DNA of 36,382 nucleotides from DALYDD01 sp031973395 (GTDB lineage Bacteria > Patescibacteriota > Minisyncoccia > Phycocordibacterales > CAIZLB01): contig DALYDD010000013.1 of the NCBI GenBank assembly GCA_031973395.1, positions 1 to 36,382 on the forward strand. The letters are read 5' to 3'. Position 1 is the first letter of the stretch; every line of letters starts with the position of its first letter. The position numbers and the translations under genes were made by a program. Positions 1-7,726 of this stretch are shown in pieces. Under the pieces are notes generated by a model. The model did no database searches. It had not been told where the DNA came from and saw only the letters and a program-made list of their open reading frames with translations.

Positions 1-1849
1 TGTTCCAGACGGTACCCGTACCGGTTAGGGTCCATGTTCCCGACCCCATATCTACACTACGAGCATAAGAAGCAGTAGAGACAAATGACCCAGTCGTGAC
101 ATTGTAGTTATTAGCATCAAAACTGCCGTTATTGAGAACTATTGAACCTGTGCTTGATAGTACTAAATCATTCTGAAGTATATACCCTCCCCCGTAGCCA
201 TTGTTGAGCTGAAGAAGCCCGTTAAACACCTTTCCATTGAAGTTAATATTTCTTATACCTGTTTCAGAGCTCGTTGCCAGCAATTGGAGGCTACCTGTCA
301 TGCTGAAGTTTGTATTTGGATTTAGGATAAAGTCCCTTCCATAGGTATAACTTCCACTACCTGCAAATGTCATTCCGTCACTAAAAGTAGTCACACCTTC
401 GACTAGCAAACTACAGTTATTTGTTGTCGTTCCTGTATAACCTATATGCGTCAAGTTATTGCGTACGCTCATGGACCCAAAACAAGTTGGCGCAGGATAT
501 GTGACCGGCGCACCTCCAGTATTAGATATGGTGAAATCCCAAACACGCGCACTGTAACTTGAGGACCACACCAGTCCTCCTGTTCCTGTGCCAGTAAAAA
601 CTACATTATTGAGCGGCATACTATAAATATTTCCAGTACTCATTGTCTTTGTTGACGCAGTGGAATCATTGATAACCAGAGTTGAAGAAGCCGAGTTAAG
701 GGTCATATTAGTGAGCGTGCCTGAACTCCAAATAGTTCCTGAACTTGTAAGAGTCCAGGTACCAGAGCCCATTTGCAGAGCCCTCGTATTTGAGTTTGAG
801 GAAGAAAATAATCCGGTAGAAAAATTGTAATTATTTGCATCAAAAGTCCCCGCAGTGAGCGTGAGTGTGCCAGTGCTTGTAGCACTGGCCTGCAAGCTAA
901 AATAGCCATTGGCACCATTAAGAGTAATATTGCCCAAGTTCTTGCCTCCAGTAGTAATAGCAGTTGGCGTTCCAGCAGTTCCAGTGGTCGATGTAAATGA
1001 TACCGCAGAAGTGGTATTACTCCCCAATGTATATGTCATACCTGATGACAACTTAAATGTATTCCCGGCAATTGTTAGAGTAACTCCAGAATTGTGCGTC
1101 AGTGTGTTTGTATATCCAGTCATATCCAGTGACGCGATGCTGATTGCTCCAGACAATGTCGAATTGGAAGCACCTACCCCCACACCATCAAAAATAACAT
1201 TGTCTGAAGATCCTGGCACAGAAGCATTGTCCCGGGTATTTGAAACAGATCCCCAATTAGTGTTACCAGTCGCACTCCAGTTTGCTGAACTACCACCACC
1301 CACCCAGTATCGGGAAGCATTGTGAAGCGTCAGATCATCGGCTATGTAAGTGTGATTGCCAGAAACTGTTAATTTAACCCATTCATTTTTATTGAATTCT
1401 TGGACAATACTTGTGACAAGAACCGTCTGTCCGTTCGCCAACCGAAGCAAATCTCCAGTCTGTATCTCATGGGCATGAATGACGCGACCGTTTGCAACAA
1501 CTGACTGATCCTTAAAAAGGCTGTACTGATCATTTATTCTATAAAAAACAAAAGGCACTTCGATATAATTTGTGTAAGTACCATCCTCAGCCTGTTCCCA
1601 GTAATTGTAATATGCGGGTGTAATAACTTCGATTTTTTCAACCGTATTCACTACGCTCACATCAAGATCCTGATCAAAGCCTATGACAGAATCCCCAATC
1701 TGAAGGCTAACAACCGATCTATATCCTGAAGGGGTTAATATTTGTGCAGTATCCGTATCAGCCAGAGTTATGTTTAGGGATATGTAAAGTGCAGAGGCAA
1801 GCACCATCCCAAAAATACCTAAATTCTTAAGAAAGTTTCTCTGAGACAT
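1..1849 (-). CDS. Secreted repeat protein with N-terminal degenerate Hint (intein-like) domain, 3' end outside window
   Basis: The reading frame is open from the ATG at 1849 to the window edge (616 codons, no stop). Residues 1-30 form a signal peptide (RNFLK, then a hydrophobic stretch ending TLA). Residues 31-178 resemble a Hint fold: an opening block with LTPSGY and SLQIGD, a middle block with HAHEIQTGD, and a closing block VSGNHTYIADDLTLHN followed by Ala. The expected first Cys is absent and the middle TxxH motif reads KDQS, so splicing or nucleophilic cleavage is unlikely. Downstream comes a YWVGGG..ANWS..NWG motif and Ser/Thr/Gly-rich beta repeats. A roughly 50-residue unit (FDANNYN...MGSGTWTLT.(S/T)GT) occurs twice, about 240 residues apart. 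It is probably a cell-surface or exported adhesin-like protein. The signal and repeats are seen directly; the Hint assignment is a motif-based family inference. It is downstream of the 77-aa gene on the same strand, with its own -10. Confidence 0.8.
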   Translation of the reverse strand, partial: MSQRNFLKNLGIFGMVLASALYISLNITLADTDTAQILTPSGYRSVVSLQIGDSVIGFDQDLDVSVVNTVEKIEVITPAYYNYWEQAEDGTYTNYIEVPFVFYRINDQYSLFKDQSVVANGRVIHAHEIQTGDLLRLANGQTVLVTSIVQEFNKNEWVKLTVSGNHTYIADDLTLHNASRYWVGGGSSANWSATGNTNWGSVSNTRDNASVPGSSDNVIFDGVGVGASNSTLSGAISIASLDMTGYTNTLTHNSGVTLTIAGNTFKLSSGMTYTLGSNTTSAVSFTSTTGTAGTPTAITTGGKNLGNITLNGANGYFSLQASATSTGTLTLTAGTFDANNYNFSTGLFSSSNSNTRALQMGSGTWTLTSSGTIWSSGTLTNMTLNSASSTLVINDSTASTKTMSTGNIYSMPLNNVVFTGTGTGGLVWSSSYSARVWDFTISNTGGAPVTYPAPTCFGSMSVRNNLTHIGYTGTTTNNCSLLVEGVTTFSDGMTFAGSGSYTYGRDFILNPNTNFSMTGSLQLLATSSETGIRNINFNGKVFNGLLQLNNGYGGGYILQNDLVLSSTGSIVLNNGSFDANNYNVTTGSFVSTASYARSVDMGSGTWTLTGTGTVWN

Positions 1850-1856
1850 TTATTCT

Positions 1857-1862
1857 ATGATA
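1857..1862 (-). promoter_or_regulatory. -10 element (TGA-TATCAT) for the Hint protein gene
   Basis: An extended -10 (TGA then TATCAT) ends 7 nt before the ATG at 1849. This would place the transcription start at or next to the start codon, i.e. a leaderless mRNA. No good -35 hexamer is seen. Confidence 0.45.
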
Positions 1863-1883
1863 TCACGGACTGTGCACTGAGGA

Positions 1884-2117
1884 TTATTTACCCATAATCT
1901 CCCGTAATTTATCTTGATGGGCCATCATCACCTCAATTGAGGCGCTTTGCTGATCTTTGCCTTGCTTCATTTTGTCCTGGATTTCTTTTGCAATATTTGT
2001 AAAAAAATCAGGATTCTTCTCAATAGCATCGAAGACCTTCTGCTGTTCAGATTCAGGAACACCCTTCATCTGTTTTTTGAGCATTTGCTTCATTAAAAAA
2101 TTTTGTAGGAATGACAT
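1884..2117 (-). CDS. Small conserved hypothetical protein, 77 aa, charged and helical
   Basis: A 77-residue protein rich in Met, Lys, Gln and Glu (starts MSFLQNFLMKQMLKKQMKGV, ends MMAHQDKLREIMGK). It has no membrane segment or signal peptide and is predicted by eye to be almost all alpha-helical. The pattern ESEQQKVFDAIEKNPDFF followed by IAKEIQDKMKQG resembles short helical proteins I associate with Parcubacteria genomes, but I cannot name a family or a function. A perfect TATAAT lies 6 nt upstream of the ATG, supporting this start and expression as a leaderless mRNA. The Hint protein gene follows on the same strand after 34 bp. Confidence 0.75.
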   Translation of the reverse strand: MSFLQNFLMKQMLKKQMKGVPESEQQKVFDAIEKNPDFFTNIAKEIQDKMKQGKDQQSASIEVMMAHQDKLREIMGK

Positions 2118-2123
2118 GGAATA

Positions 2124-2129
2124 ATTATA
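2124..2129 (-). promoter_or_regulatory. -10 element (TGA-TATAAT) for the 77-aa gene
   Basis: Perfect TATAAT with an upstream TG (extended -10), ending 6 nt before the ATG at 2117. The geometry implies a leaderless transcript. Confidence 0.55.
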
Positions 2130-2152
2130 TCAAACCAAGTAATATTTACCCA

Positions 2153-2181
2153 TTGACAATTTTGGCCATCTGTGGCAATTT
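2153..2181 (+). promoter_or_regulatory. Candidate promoter for the 2250-2654 membrane protein
   Basis: Perfect -35 TTGACA at 2153-2158, then 17 nt, then a weak -10 (CAATTT). The spacer contains ATCTGTG, also present just before the -10 in the promoters at 18993 and 22709. It would give a leader of about 60 nt. Confidence 0.35.
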
Positions 2182-2249
2182 TCATGCAGACAAGCCTGTC
2201 ACCCCGCCAACACTTACAACCACCTCTAATCCATCAACCTGCCAATCCT

Positions 2250-2654
2250 ATGAACACAGTCTTGAACACAAACCGTCTCTTCGTCGGAGACACCCTTGCC
2301 GCCTTCCATTTCCTTCTTTTTTGCTTCCTTGTTGTGATGCACACGCAGCATGGTTATCCAAGACGCTGGTGCAAAGCGATCAATAACAAAGAGAACCACA
2401 AGCGCTTCGTAGTGCTCTACATCGCCACTTGGGCAACCATGAGCGCCATGGTTCCGATCAACCTGCATAAAATAATCGTTTTCATCTGCCTCGAAATCGG
2501 CAAAATTCAGAATCCGCAACTGCTAACCGATACCCACTTCATAGTTTCGACCTGGTGCGGCTTCGTCATATGCCTCTTCGGCGCCCTCAACTGTTGGTAT
2601 GTCACGTACGCGCGCGATGGAAAAGGAGATCTCCTGAGAACAAAACTCCGATGA
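2250..2654 (+). CDS. Orphan small membrane protein, 134 aa
   Basis: I do not recognise the family. The start MNTVLNTNRLFVGD was chosen because the sequence before it is a nearly G-free C/A-rich leader (ATCAACC close to the ATG), like other accessory genes here. An in-frame ATG at 2172 would extend the protein by 26 residues with low-complexity Pro/Gln/His. The protein has about three hydrophobic helices (AAFHFLLFCFLVVM, FVVLYIATWATMSAMVPI with HKIIVFICLEI after it, and TWCGFVICLFGALNCWYV), separated by charged loops. It is richer in GC than its neighbours and stands alone on the + strand between two minus-strand blocks. A stem-loop with a T tract follows, so it looks like a single-gene unit. 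Confidence 0.55.
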   Translation: MNTVLNTNRLFVGDTLAAFHFLLFCFLVVMHTQHGYPRRWCKAINNKENHKRFVVLYIATWATMSAMVPINLHKIIVFICLEIGKIQNPQLLTDTHFIVSTWCGFVICLFGALNCWYVTYARDGKGDLLRTKLR

Positions 2655-2708
2655 GACGGCGTGCTCCACACGGGCTTTTGACCTGCCGACAAAAAGGTCT
2701 AAATCAAG

Positions 2709-2739
2709 ACGGTCCTTGCTCATTTGCTTGGCCGTTTTT
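2709..2739 (+). terminator. Intrinsic terminator after the 2250-2654 gene
   Basis: Imperfect stem ACGG(T)CC / GGCCGT, followed directly by five T residues on the + strand. It sits between this gene and the convergent histidine kinase. Confidence 0.55.
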
Positions 2740-2779
2740 GCTTTTCTGCAACCATTTTTTAACCCAGACCTAACTCCTT

Positions 2780-4336
2780 TTATTCAATCGGCAAAGAGAT
2801 CGTAAACTCCGCACCCTTATCTTCACCATTTGAATGCGCCCAGATTTTACCACGGTGTTTCTCGATAATATTTTTTGCCATATAAAGACCAATGCCCATA
2901 CCTTCAGTATCCGTGTGCCGAGCGTTGGTTGCTCGGTAGAATTTAGAGAAAATTCGAGAGATATCGTCGACAGAAATACCAATTCCATCGTCTTTAAATG
3001 TAATAAGCACTTCGCCGCCCACTTGGCGCGCTTTGACAGAAACAAGACCATTCTCCGGCGTATAGATCAAAGCATTTTCAAAAATGATTTGGATAGCGAA
3101 CTGAATTCTGGTTTTATCAGCCTGAACCGTTGGGAGATTATTCGGGATATCCATATCGACTTTCAATTTCTTTCTTTCAATCAAATCATCGTGAGTGGTG
3201 AATAGATCGCGCAAAATTTCATCAATATGTACTGGAGTAAATCTATACAGATACAAATCATTTTCGTCTTTCGAAACATCAATTACAGCACTGGTAAGTT
3301 CGAATAAACGCAAACTAGCGTACTGAATCTGGTCCACCGCCTTATTTCTTTCTGAGAGACTTTCCAAATCGCGTAATTCTTCTGCTAACCATCGAATATG
3401 CGTTAATGGCGTTCTAAATTTATGGCTTATATTATTGATAAACTCATATTTCAAGACATCCACTTGACGAATCTGCCGCCAAATAATCATACCGACGACC
3501 AAAATCACAATTCCCGAGAAAAAAGGAATGGGCCAGAATGGAAAACCATTGAAATGTTGAATCAAAAAATTATTTAAGACATTAATGCCTGCGGTTGCAA
3601 AACCAACGACTGAGACAAGTATAAAATACAGGAGCGCATTTCTAGCAACAACGTGCAAGTCCAGTAAATCATATTTCAGTAATCCATATGCAAGCGGGAT
3701 CGTATATAAGCCAATGAAGGCGGTCGGCAATAAGCTGATCTGAATGCCAAAAATAGGAAGGAAAAAGAGTGAGCCAATGACATATGCAAAACCAAACGAA
3801 ACGAAAAAGTAATTGAGGCGATTCTTGTCAATTGTATCCATCTTATTGTAATCCTTGCCCAAAGCGAGAAAGAGGTATGCTGCAGCAATAAGGAAATAGA
3901 CAGCAAATACCCAGTAATATGGCCCTGGCACGAGAAAATTCGGCAGGAATTGAGCAGGGGCCGAATTGAGGAGAAAAAGATGCGGCTTCCAGATAAGCCA
4001 GGTGCTCAAGAGAACTGCCAGGCTGTACACAATTGTTAGTCCCCATTTCTGTTCCGGTAATTTCTTGAAAACAGAAAAGCCGAAATGCGCATTGAAACAG
4101 ACCGTGAACATCACGATTGTGGTCAATAATAGAAAAAACTTAGACTGGACAGGATCAACAGCATTTACCCCAAGCAAATGAGCAATACAATAGATGACAA
4201 ACGTCAACGTCGTCATGAAATACAAGATATACTCTCTCCTATTCCAGCCGCGCGACAAGACAAAGAGCCCAAGCGAGAGACTGAGTACTGCAGAAGTGGT
4301 AAATCCGATATTGTGAATCAGTAAACTTATGTACAT
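2780..4336 (-). CDS. Membrane sensor histidine kinase, 518 aa
   Basis: The first about 290 residues hold eight or nine hydrophobic helices, resembling the multi-pass (7TM-like) N-terminal sensor regions of some histidine kinases. The cytoplasmic kinase core follows: H-box FINNISHKFRTPLTH (phospho-acceptor His near residue 304), N-box IQIIFENALIYTPENG, G1 box FKDDGIGI, F-box IFSKFYRA and G2 box GMGIGLYMAK. All ATP-binding motifs of the HATPase_c domain are present, so it should be active. No response regulator is encoded nearby, making it an orphan kinase in this window. Its ATG at 4336 directly follows the last base of the glucose-6-phosphate dehydrogenase stop, so the two genes are almost certainly co-transcribed and translationally coupled. 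The signal sensed cannot be told from sequence. Confidence 0.93.
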   Translation of the reverse strand: MYISLLIHNIGFTTSAVLSLSLGLFVLSRGWNRREYILYFMTTLTFVIYCIAHLLGVNAVDPVQSKFFLLLTTIVMFTVCFNAHFGFSVFKKLPEQKWGLTIVYSLAVLLSTWLIWKPHLFLLNSAPAQFLPNFLVPGPYYWVFAVYFLIAAAYLFLALGKDYNKMDTIDKNRLNYFFVSFGFAYVIGSLFFLPIFGIQISLLPTAFIGLYTIPLAYGLLKYDLLDLHVVARNALLYFILVSVVGFATAGINVLNNFLIQHFNGFPFWPIPFFSGIVILVVGMIIWRQIRQVDVLKYEFINNISHKFRTPLTHIRWLAEELRDLESLSERNKAVDQIQYASLRLFELTSAVIDVSKDENDLYLYRFTPVHIDEILRDLFTTHDDLIERKKLKVDMDIPNNLPTVQADKTRIQFAIQIIFENALIYTPENGLVSVKARQVGGEVLITFKDDGIGISVDDISRIFSKFYRATNARHTDTEGMGIGLYMAKNIIEKHRGKIWAHSNGEDKGAEFTISLPIE

Positions 4337-5599
4337 TTATTTGAGTATATCACGAGGTTTTCGATAGACAATAAGTCCTGTTTTTGTTTTTAACTTCTTG
4401 GCACGTTCGGCTATTTTCCAAGCAGCCACAATCTCTTCCCTTTCTGCAAAAAGACTCTTATCGCCTTCAAGTACTGCTTCAAAAAGCATTTGATAGGCAT
4501 CTTTGGAACCTTTTGATAAATCGATGAAGTCACTTTTGCCGTTTCCGTACCATAATTCAATTCCGGACCTCGAAACAGGCAAAGCCTTGCCTGAAGTAAT
4601 GGTGCAGACCACATCTTTTAGTGCATGAATCGATCTGGCATCTTTGTCTGGGGCCTTGAATGAAATATTAAAAAAAGTTTCAGTGGCTGATTGCGGAGCA
4701 ATATTTGGCGTCGTGGCGTATCCGGCATATTGGCCAAATTGCGGCTGACCACAGAGTCGCAACTTATCTAAGATAATCGCCTTATTTATTCTGAGTTTTT
4801 GCTGCTTTGGATCACCTTCTGCACACATGATTTTATGCCGGAGCAAGAGACAGGTAGACATCACCTGGAGCAAGTGATTCTGTCCTACATCGAACAAGGC
4901 GCCAACCGAATCATAGAACGCTCCACGCCCTGCCACACCTAGTTGTTCATACAGAACAACTTTTAATTCTCGCAAATGATGTGAACCTAGATTCTTACAA
5001 AAGAGCCGCGGGTTAGACATAGCCAACCTTTCCAGGTACACAAGTGGCTGTTTTGCTAAATAATGATCGACAAAATAAAAATCATATATTGGTGGAAATT
5101 TTTGGAATTTTGCAAAAATAGATTCAGCATCTTTTAAGCTGCTTCCGATCGGCTTTTCAATAACAAGACGCATATTCAAAGTAATTCCTTGTTTTTTTGC
5201 CCTAAGCAGACTTTTTGTCTTCTTTTCTATCTGCACAGAGAGCGGGGTACCTATTTCTTTTCTAAAAAAATCCGCTATTTTGACATGCATATCGGGTGGC
5301 AGAGCTGAATACATAACCAAATTTAAGCGGACCAGTCGTTTTGAGGCCGAAATCTGTTTTTTAATTTGAGCCAATATTTTTCTATAGAGAGGCGAGCTGT
5401 GTAAATCCCCACTCACATAGGTTCCAGCTTTAAACATGGCGAACTCTTCTGGTGGCAGAGGTTTGCGGCCAACACCAATAAAAAAACTCTCGGCGGTGCC
5501 ACTTTTTGTTTCCTGTTCCTCATTAAGTTTGACGAGCGCTGGAATAACTTTCTTTTTTGCCAAATCGCCAGTTATTCCAAATAGGATGAATATGTTCAT
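4337..5599 (-). CDS. zwf: Glucose-6-phosphate dehydrogenase, short form, 420 aa
   Basis: Oxidises glucose 6-phosphate to 6-phosphogluconolactone with NAD(P)+, the entry to the oxidative pentose phosphate pathway. Seen: dinucleotide-binding start FILFGITGDLAKKKVIPAL (GxxGDLAxxK), RLVIEKPIG (family RxxxEKPxG), the substrate motif VDHYLAKQ (family DHYLGKE, His kept) and GALFDVGQNHLLQVM (family GALRDMxQNHLLQ). It is about 70 residues shorter than the usual 480-500, with a compact C-terminal part, and two motif positions deviate (G to A in DHYLGKE, RDM to FDV). The active-site histidines remain, so activity is likely. The start is supported by an extended -10 (TGT-TACAAT) 7 nt upstream. It is followed without a gap by the histidine kinase gene. 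Confidence 0.88.
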   Translation of the reverse strand: MNIFILFGITGDLAKKKVIPALVKLNEEQETKSGTAESFFIGVGRKPLPPEEFAMFKAGTYVSGDLHSSPLYRKILAQIKKQISASKRLVRLNLVMYSALPPDMHVKIADFFRKEIGTPLSVQIEKKTKSLLRAKKQGITLNMRLVIEKPIGSSLKDAESIFAKFQKFPPIYDFYFVDHYLAKQPLVYLERLAMSNPRLFCKNLGSHHLRELKVVLYEQLGVAGRGAFYDSVGALFDVGQNHLLQVMSTCLLLRHKIMCAEGDPKQQKLRINKAIILDKLRLCGQPQFGQYAGYATTPNIAPQSATETFFNISFKAPDKDARSIHALKDVVCTITSGKALPVSRSGIELWYGNGKSDFIDLSKGSKDAYQMLFEAVLEGDKSLFAEREEIVAAWKIAERAKKLKTKTGLIVYRKPRDILK

Positions 5600-5606
5600 T
5601 GCTACA

Positions 5607-5612
5607 ATTGTA
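5607..5612 (-). promoter_or_regulatory. -10 element (TGT-TACAAT) for zwf
   Basis: Extended -10 ending 7 nt before the zwf ATG, implying a leaderless mRNA. The oxidase gene at 12052 has the same nine bases upstream. Confidence 0.5.
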
Positions 5613-5697
5613 ACAGAGTTACAGTGTGCTTTTGGCTCGAAAAATAGCTACACCAAAAGAGTCTTGCGGCGTCAAACCGACTCTGAGTGGAAAGAGT

Positions 5698-7026
5698 CTA
5701 ATTAGTGACCGTAGGGGTCGTCGTTGGTGTAGTTGTAGGAATGTCCCCATTTACCACAACACCCTCGAAAATTGAGCTGAAATTATACTTACCATCTGCT
5801 CCTGGCTTACTATTCTTTTCCAATTTCAAGACAATTTCAACTTCTGTTAGATTTTGCAATGCGGTTCGAGAAGAAGCTGAAGCTTCAATCATCTGATTTG
5901 ATTTTACCAAGGAAAGAATCTTTTCAATTGTAATATTCGCCTGATTTATACGTCGGTTTACCAATTCCACGGTTGCAGCAGAATATGAATATGATTTAAG
6001 CTGATTTTGGATATCTGCAATTGTGAATTTCAATTCTTTTATATTTGATTCAATAAGAGCTTGGGGAGATAGATTATTTGAGGTCTGAGGAGTACTACTA
6101 GGAGAAGGGTTGGTTGCCGCGGTAGCAAAGACCTTGTCCTGGATATCAATACGGTTTTTGGTAGTTGAATCTAATTGTGATTTTACAGTTACAAGTAAAG
6201 AAGTTACTTCTGGAGCCGGGATAACACGCTTTGTCGTCGGTGCAGGATCAGAAACCGCTAACGTCGTAGCTGCCGGATCCACAGGGGTGTCTGATGTCGT
6301 GACAGTGGCAAGAGTCGGATCAGTTTCTGATGTAATTTCAACATTTTCACCAGTCGCAATAGAAAGATTTTCCAAAACTAATTCATGTGCCTTTAATTTA
6401 CCTTCGTAGTTAACGGCAATTTTTTCAGCCGCGGTCAAATTATTTTTCGCCACCATAGAGGCAACCTGGTTTCGTACCTGATCCGAGCTCTTGATGAATT
6501 GATCTTGGAGAATTTTTTTATTATCTTCTGTTAATTTTCCCTGAGAAGAAAGGAGTACAGCCTCCTGAAGACGTCGCTCTGACATATCAACCGCAAATTC
6601 TGCATTGGCCTGATCTGAAACAGCCGCCAAACCTCGAACAGATTCATTTACATTGAGCTTGAAGCTATACAAAGAATCACCGGGCAAAGCTTGTTCTGCC
6701 ATCAAAGATGCGCCACCAGTAAACAAAAGAAGAAAAGCCGCAACCATTGCAGGCAAAAACTCTCGTCGTTTGATATAAGAAACCCAATTCATGATAAATG
6801 TACGTTTACTCTTTTGGATTGCTCCGTATGAAAATGCAGCTTCGGTACCGAGAGCTTGTTCGTCCATCAATCGAAGTTCATCGGTACGATCAGAGTGTGC
6901 CAAAGAAACAGCCTCGATCTTTTCGATCACGAGCATAGACTGCTTAAATACCTCCCGCTTTTCCTCGGGGGTCATGTGTACTTTTTTGTACGCTTTTATT
7001 AAATTTTCGAAATGTGATTCGTTCAT
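5698..7026 (-). CDS. Membrane-anchored DUF5667-type anti-sigma partner, 442 aa
   Basis: Likely the membrane partner (anti-sigma-like) of the ECF sigma factor encoded just upstream. The cytoplasmic N-terminus (about 1-90) is charged and helical. One membrane helix follows (FLPAMVAAFLLLFTGGASLM, about 92-112), and then the sequence AEQALPGDSLYSFKLNVNESV, typical of DUF5667 extracytoplasmic domains. The outer part has helical segments (LSSQGKLTEDNKKILQ, AAEKIAVNYEGKLKAHELVL) broken by a Thr/Pro/Ala-rich linker (about 235-270) and ends in a PTTTPTTTPT tail. Its ATG overlaps the sigma stop by 4 bp (7023-7026), a translational-coupling arrangement. The DUF5667 call is from memory of the motif. The anti-sigma role is inferred from topology and pairing. 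Confidence 0.82.
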   Translation of the reverse strand: MNESHFENLIKAYKKVHMTPEEKREVFKQSMLVIEKIEAVSLAHSDRTDELRLMDEQALGTEAAFSYGAIQKSKRTFIMNWVSYIKRREFLPAMVAAFLLLFTGGASLMAEQALPGDSLYSFKLNVNESVRGLAAVSDQANAEFAVDMSERRLQEAVLLSSQGKLTEDNKKILQDQFIKSSDQVRNQVASMVAKNNLTAAEKIAVNYEGKLKAHELVLENLSIATGENVEITSETDPTLATVTTSDTPVDPAATTLAVSDPAPTTKRVIPAPEVTSLLVTVKSQLDSTTKNRIDIQDKVFATAATNPSPSSTPQTSNNLSPQALIESNIKELKFTIADIQNQLKSYSYSAATVELVNRRINQANITIEKILSLVKSNQMIEASASSRTALQNLTEVEIVLKLEKNSKPGADGKYNFSSIFEGVVVNGDIPTTTPTTTPTVTN

Positions 7027-7553
7027 ATTTGAAGAATGTCCACCTTGAGCACATCTTTCAGTGTTTTGAGAGCTCTGTGTATGCGAACAGAAACAGTGTT
7101 TTCACGCTGGCCGGTTGCTAGGGCTATTTCTTTTACGGATAGTCCGTCTATGTAACGCATTAAAAGAAGTGTGCGATCCTCGTCCTCAAGCCCATGAATG
7201 GCTTTGATGACTAGATCTGCCTCGCTTTCATCGATGATACTGTTCCCGGAGTGAGCTTGATCATTCGGATCAAAACCATCTTCTAGAAGAGAATCCAGAG
7301 ACATCTCCTTTTTCTTGCGATAATTGTCAATAATGGCATTTGTGGCGATCTTGTAGAGAAGCGCTTTCATATTGCCAATTTCCCCATCAGCGGCCATATA
7401 TTCCCATACCTTTACAAAAGTATCTTGAACGACGTCTTTGGCCTTCTCCCTATCTGAAAGCTTATAAAAAGCAAAACGAAATAGAGCGTCAGCATGGGCA
7501 TCGTAGGTCTCCTTGAAGCGGATTTTAAGATCGGTATGTGTCCGTTTAGACAT
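7023..7553 (-). CDS. ECF-type RNA polymerase sigma factor, 176 aa
   Basis: Directs RNA polymerase to a dedicated promoter set. Region 2 is clear (ALFRFAFYKLSDREKAKDVV, then QDTFVKVWEY, about residues 23-52), including the -10-recognition helix with DVVQDTFVKVW. Region 4 (LEDEDRTLLLMRYIDGLS, then VKEIALATGQRENTVSVRIH) has the helix-turn-helix that binds the -35 element. Region 3 is missing, as in ECF sigmas. The length of 176 aa is normal. The gene overlaps its membrane partner by 4 bp. It is divergent from mltG across about 165 bp, suggesting an envelope-related regulon. A possible extended -10 (TGT-TATAGT, 7643-7648) lies about 90 nt upstream, giving this gene a real leader, unlike most others here. 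Confidence 0.92.
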   Translation of the reverse strand: MSKRTHTDLKIRFKETYDAHADALFRFAFYKLSDREKAKDVVQDTFVKVWEYMAADGEIGNMKALLYKIATNAIIDNYRKKKEMSLDSLLEDGFDPNDQAHSGNSIIDESEADLVIKAIHGLEDEDRTLLLMRYIDGLSVKEIALATGQRENTVSVRIHRALKTLKDVLKVDILQI

Positions 7554-7717
7554 AAATCATGACGTGCCAGAGGCATCTTTATTACAGAGCCAACCGAGGC
7601 CATATTTTGGCGCTCAGAAGACGAGCAGGTCAGGTAGCAATAACTATAACATAAATCGGGTCCTTTAGCAGAAATTTTGGGGTTTTCGGCTTTTTTTGCT
7701 AATATTAGAGCCATATT
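7554..7717. promoter_or_regulatory. Divergent regulatory region between sigma factor and mltG
   Basis: Holds a minus-strand extended -10 (7643-7648) and the plus-strand approach to mltG. An inverted repeat TTAGCA (7665-7670) ... TGCTAA (7697-7702) flanks T/G-rich sequence just before the mltG -10 and could be an operator or a hairpin. Confidence 0.35.
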
Positions 7718-7719
7718 AT
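7714..7719 (+). promoter_or_regulatory. -10 element (TATTAT) for mltG
   Basis: TATTAT overlaps the upstream ATG at 7718 and ends 7 nt before the ATG at 7727. If it is the real -10, translation must start at 7727 on a leaderless mRNA. Confidence 0.4.
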
Positions 7720-7726
7720 GGTAAAG

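Noticed and set aside
909..1325. 138-aa + strand ORF over the Hint/repeat protein
   Set aside because: It is the antisense shadow of the real minus-strand frame, which is open for 616 codons with a signal peptide and motif repeats.
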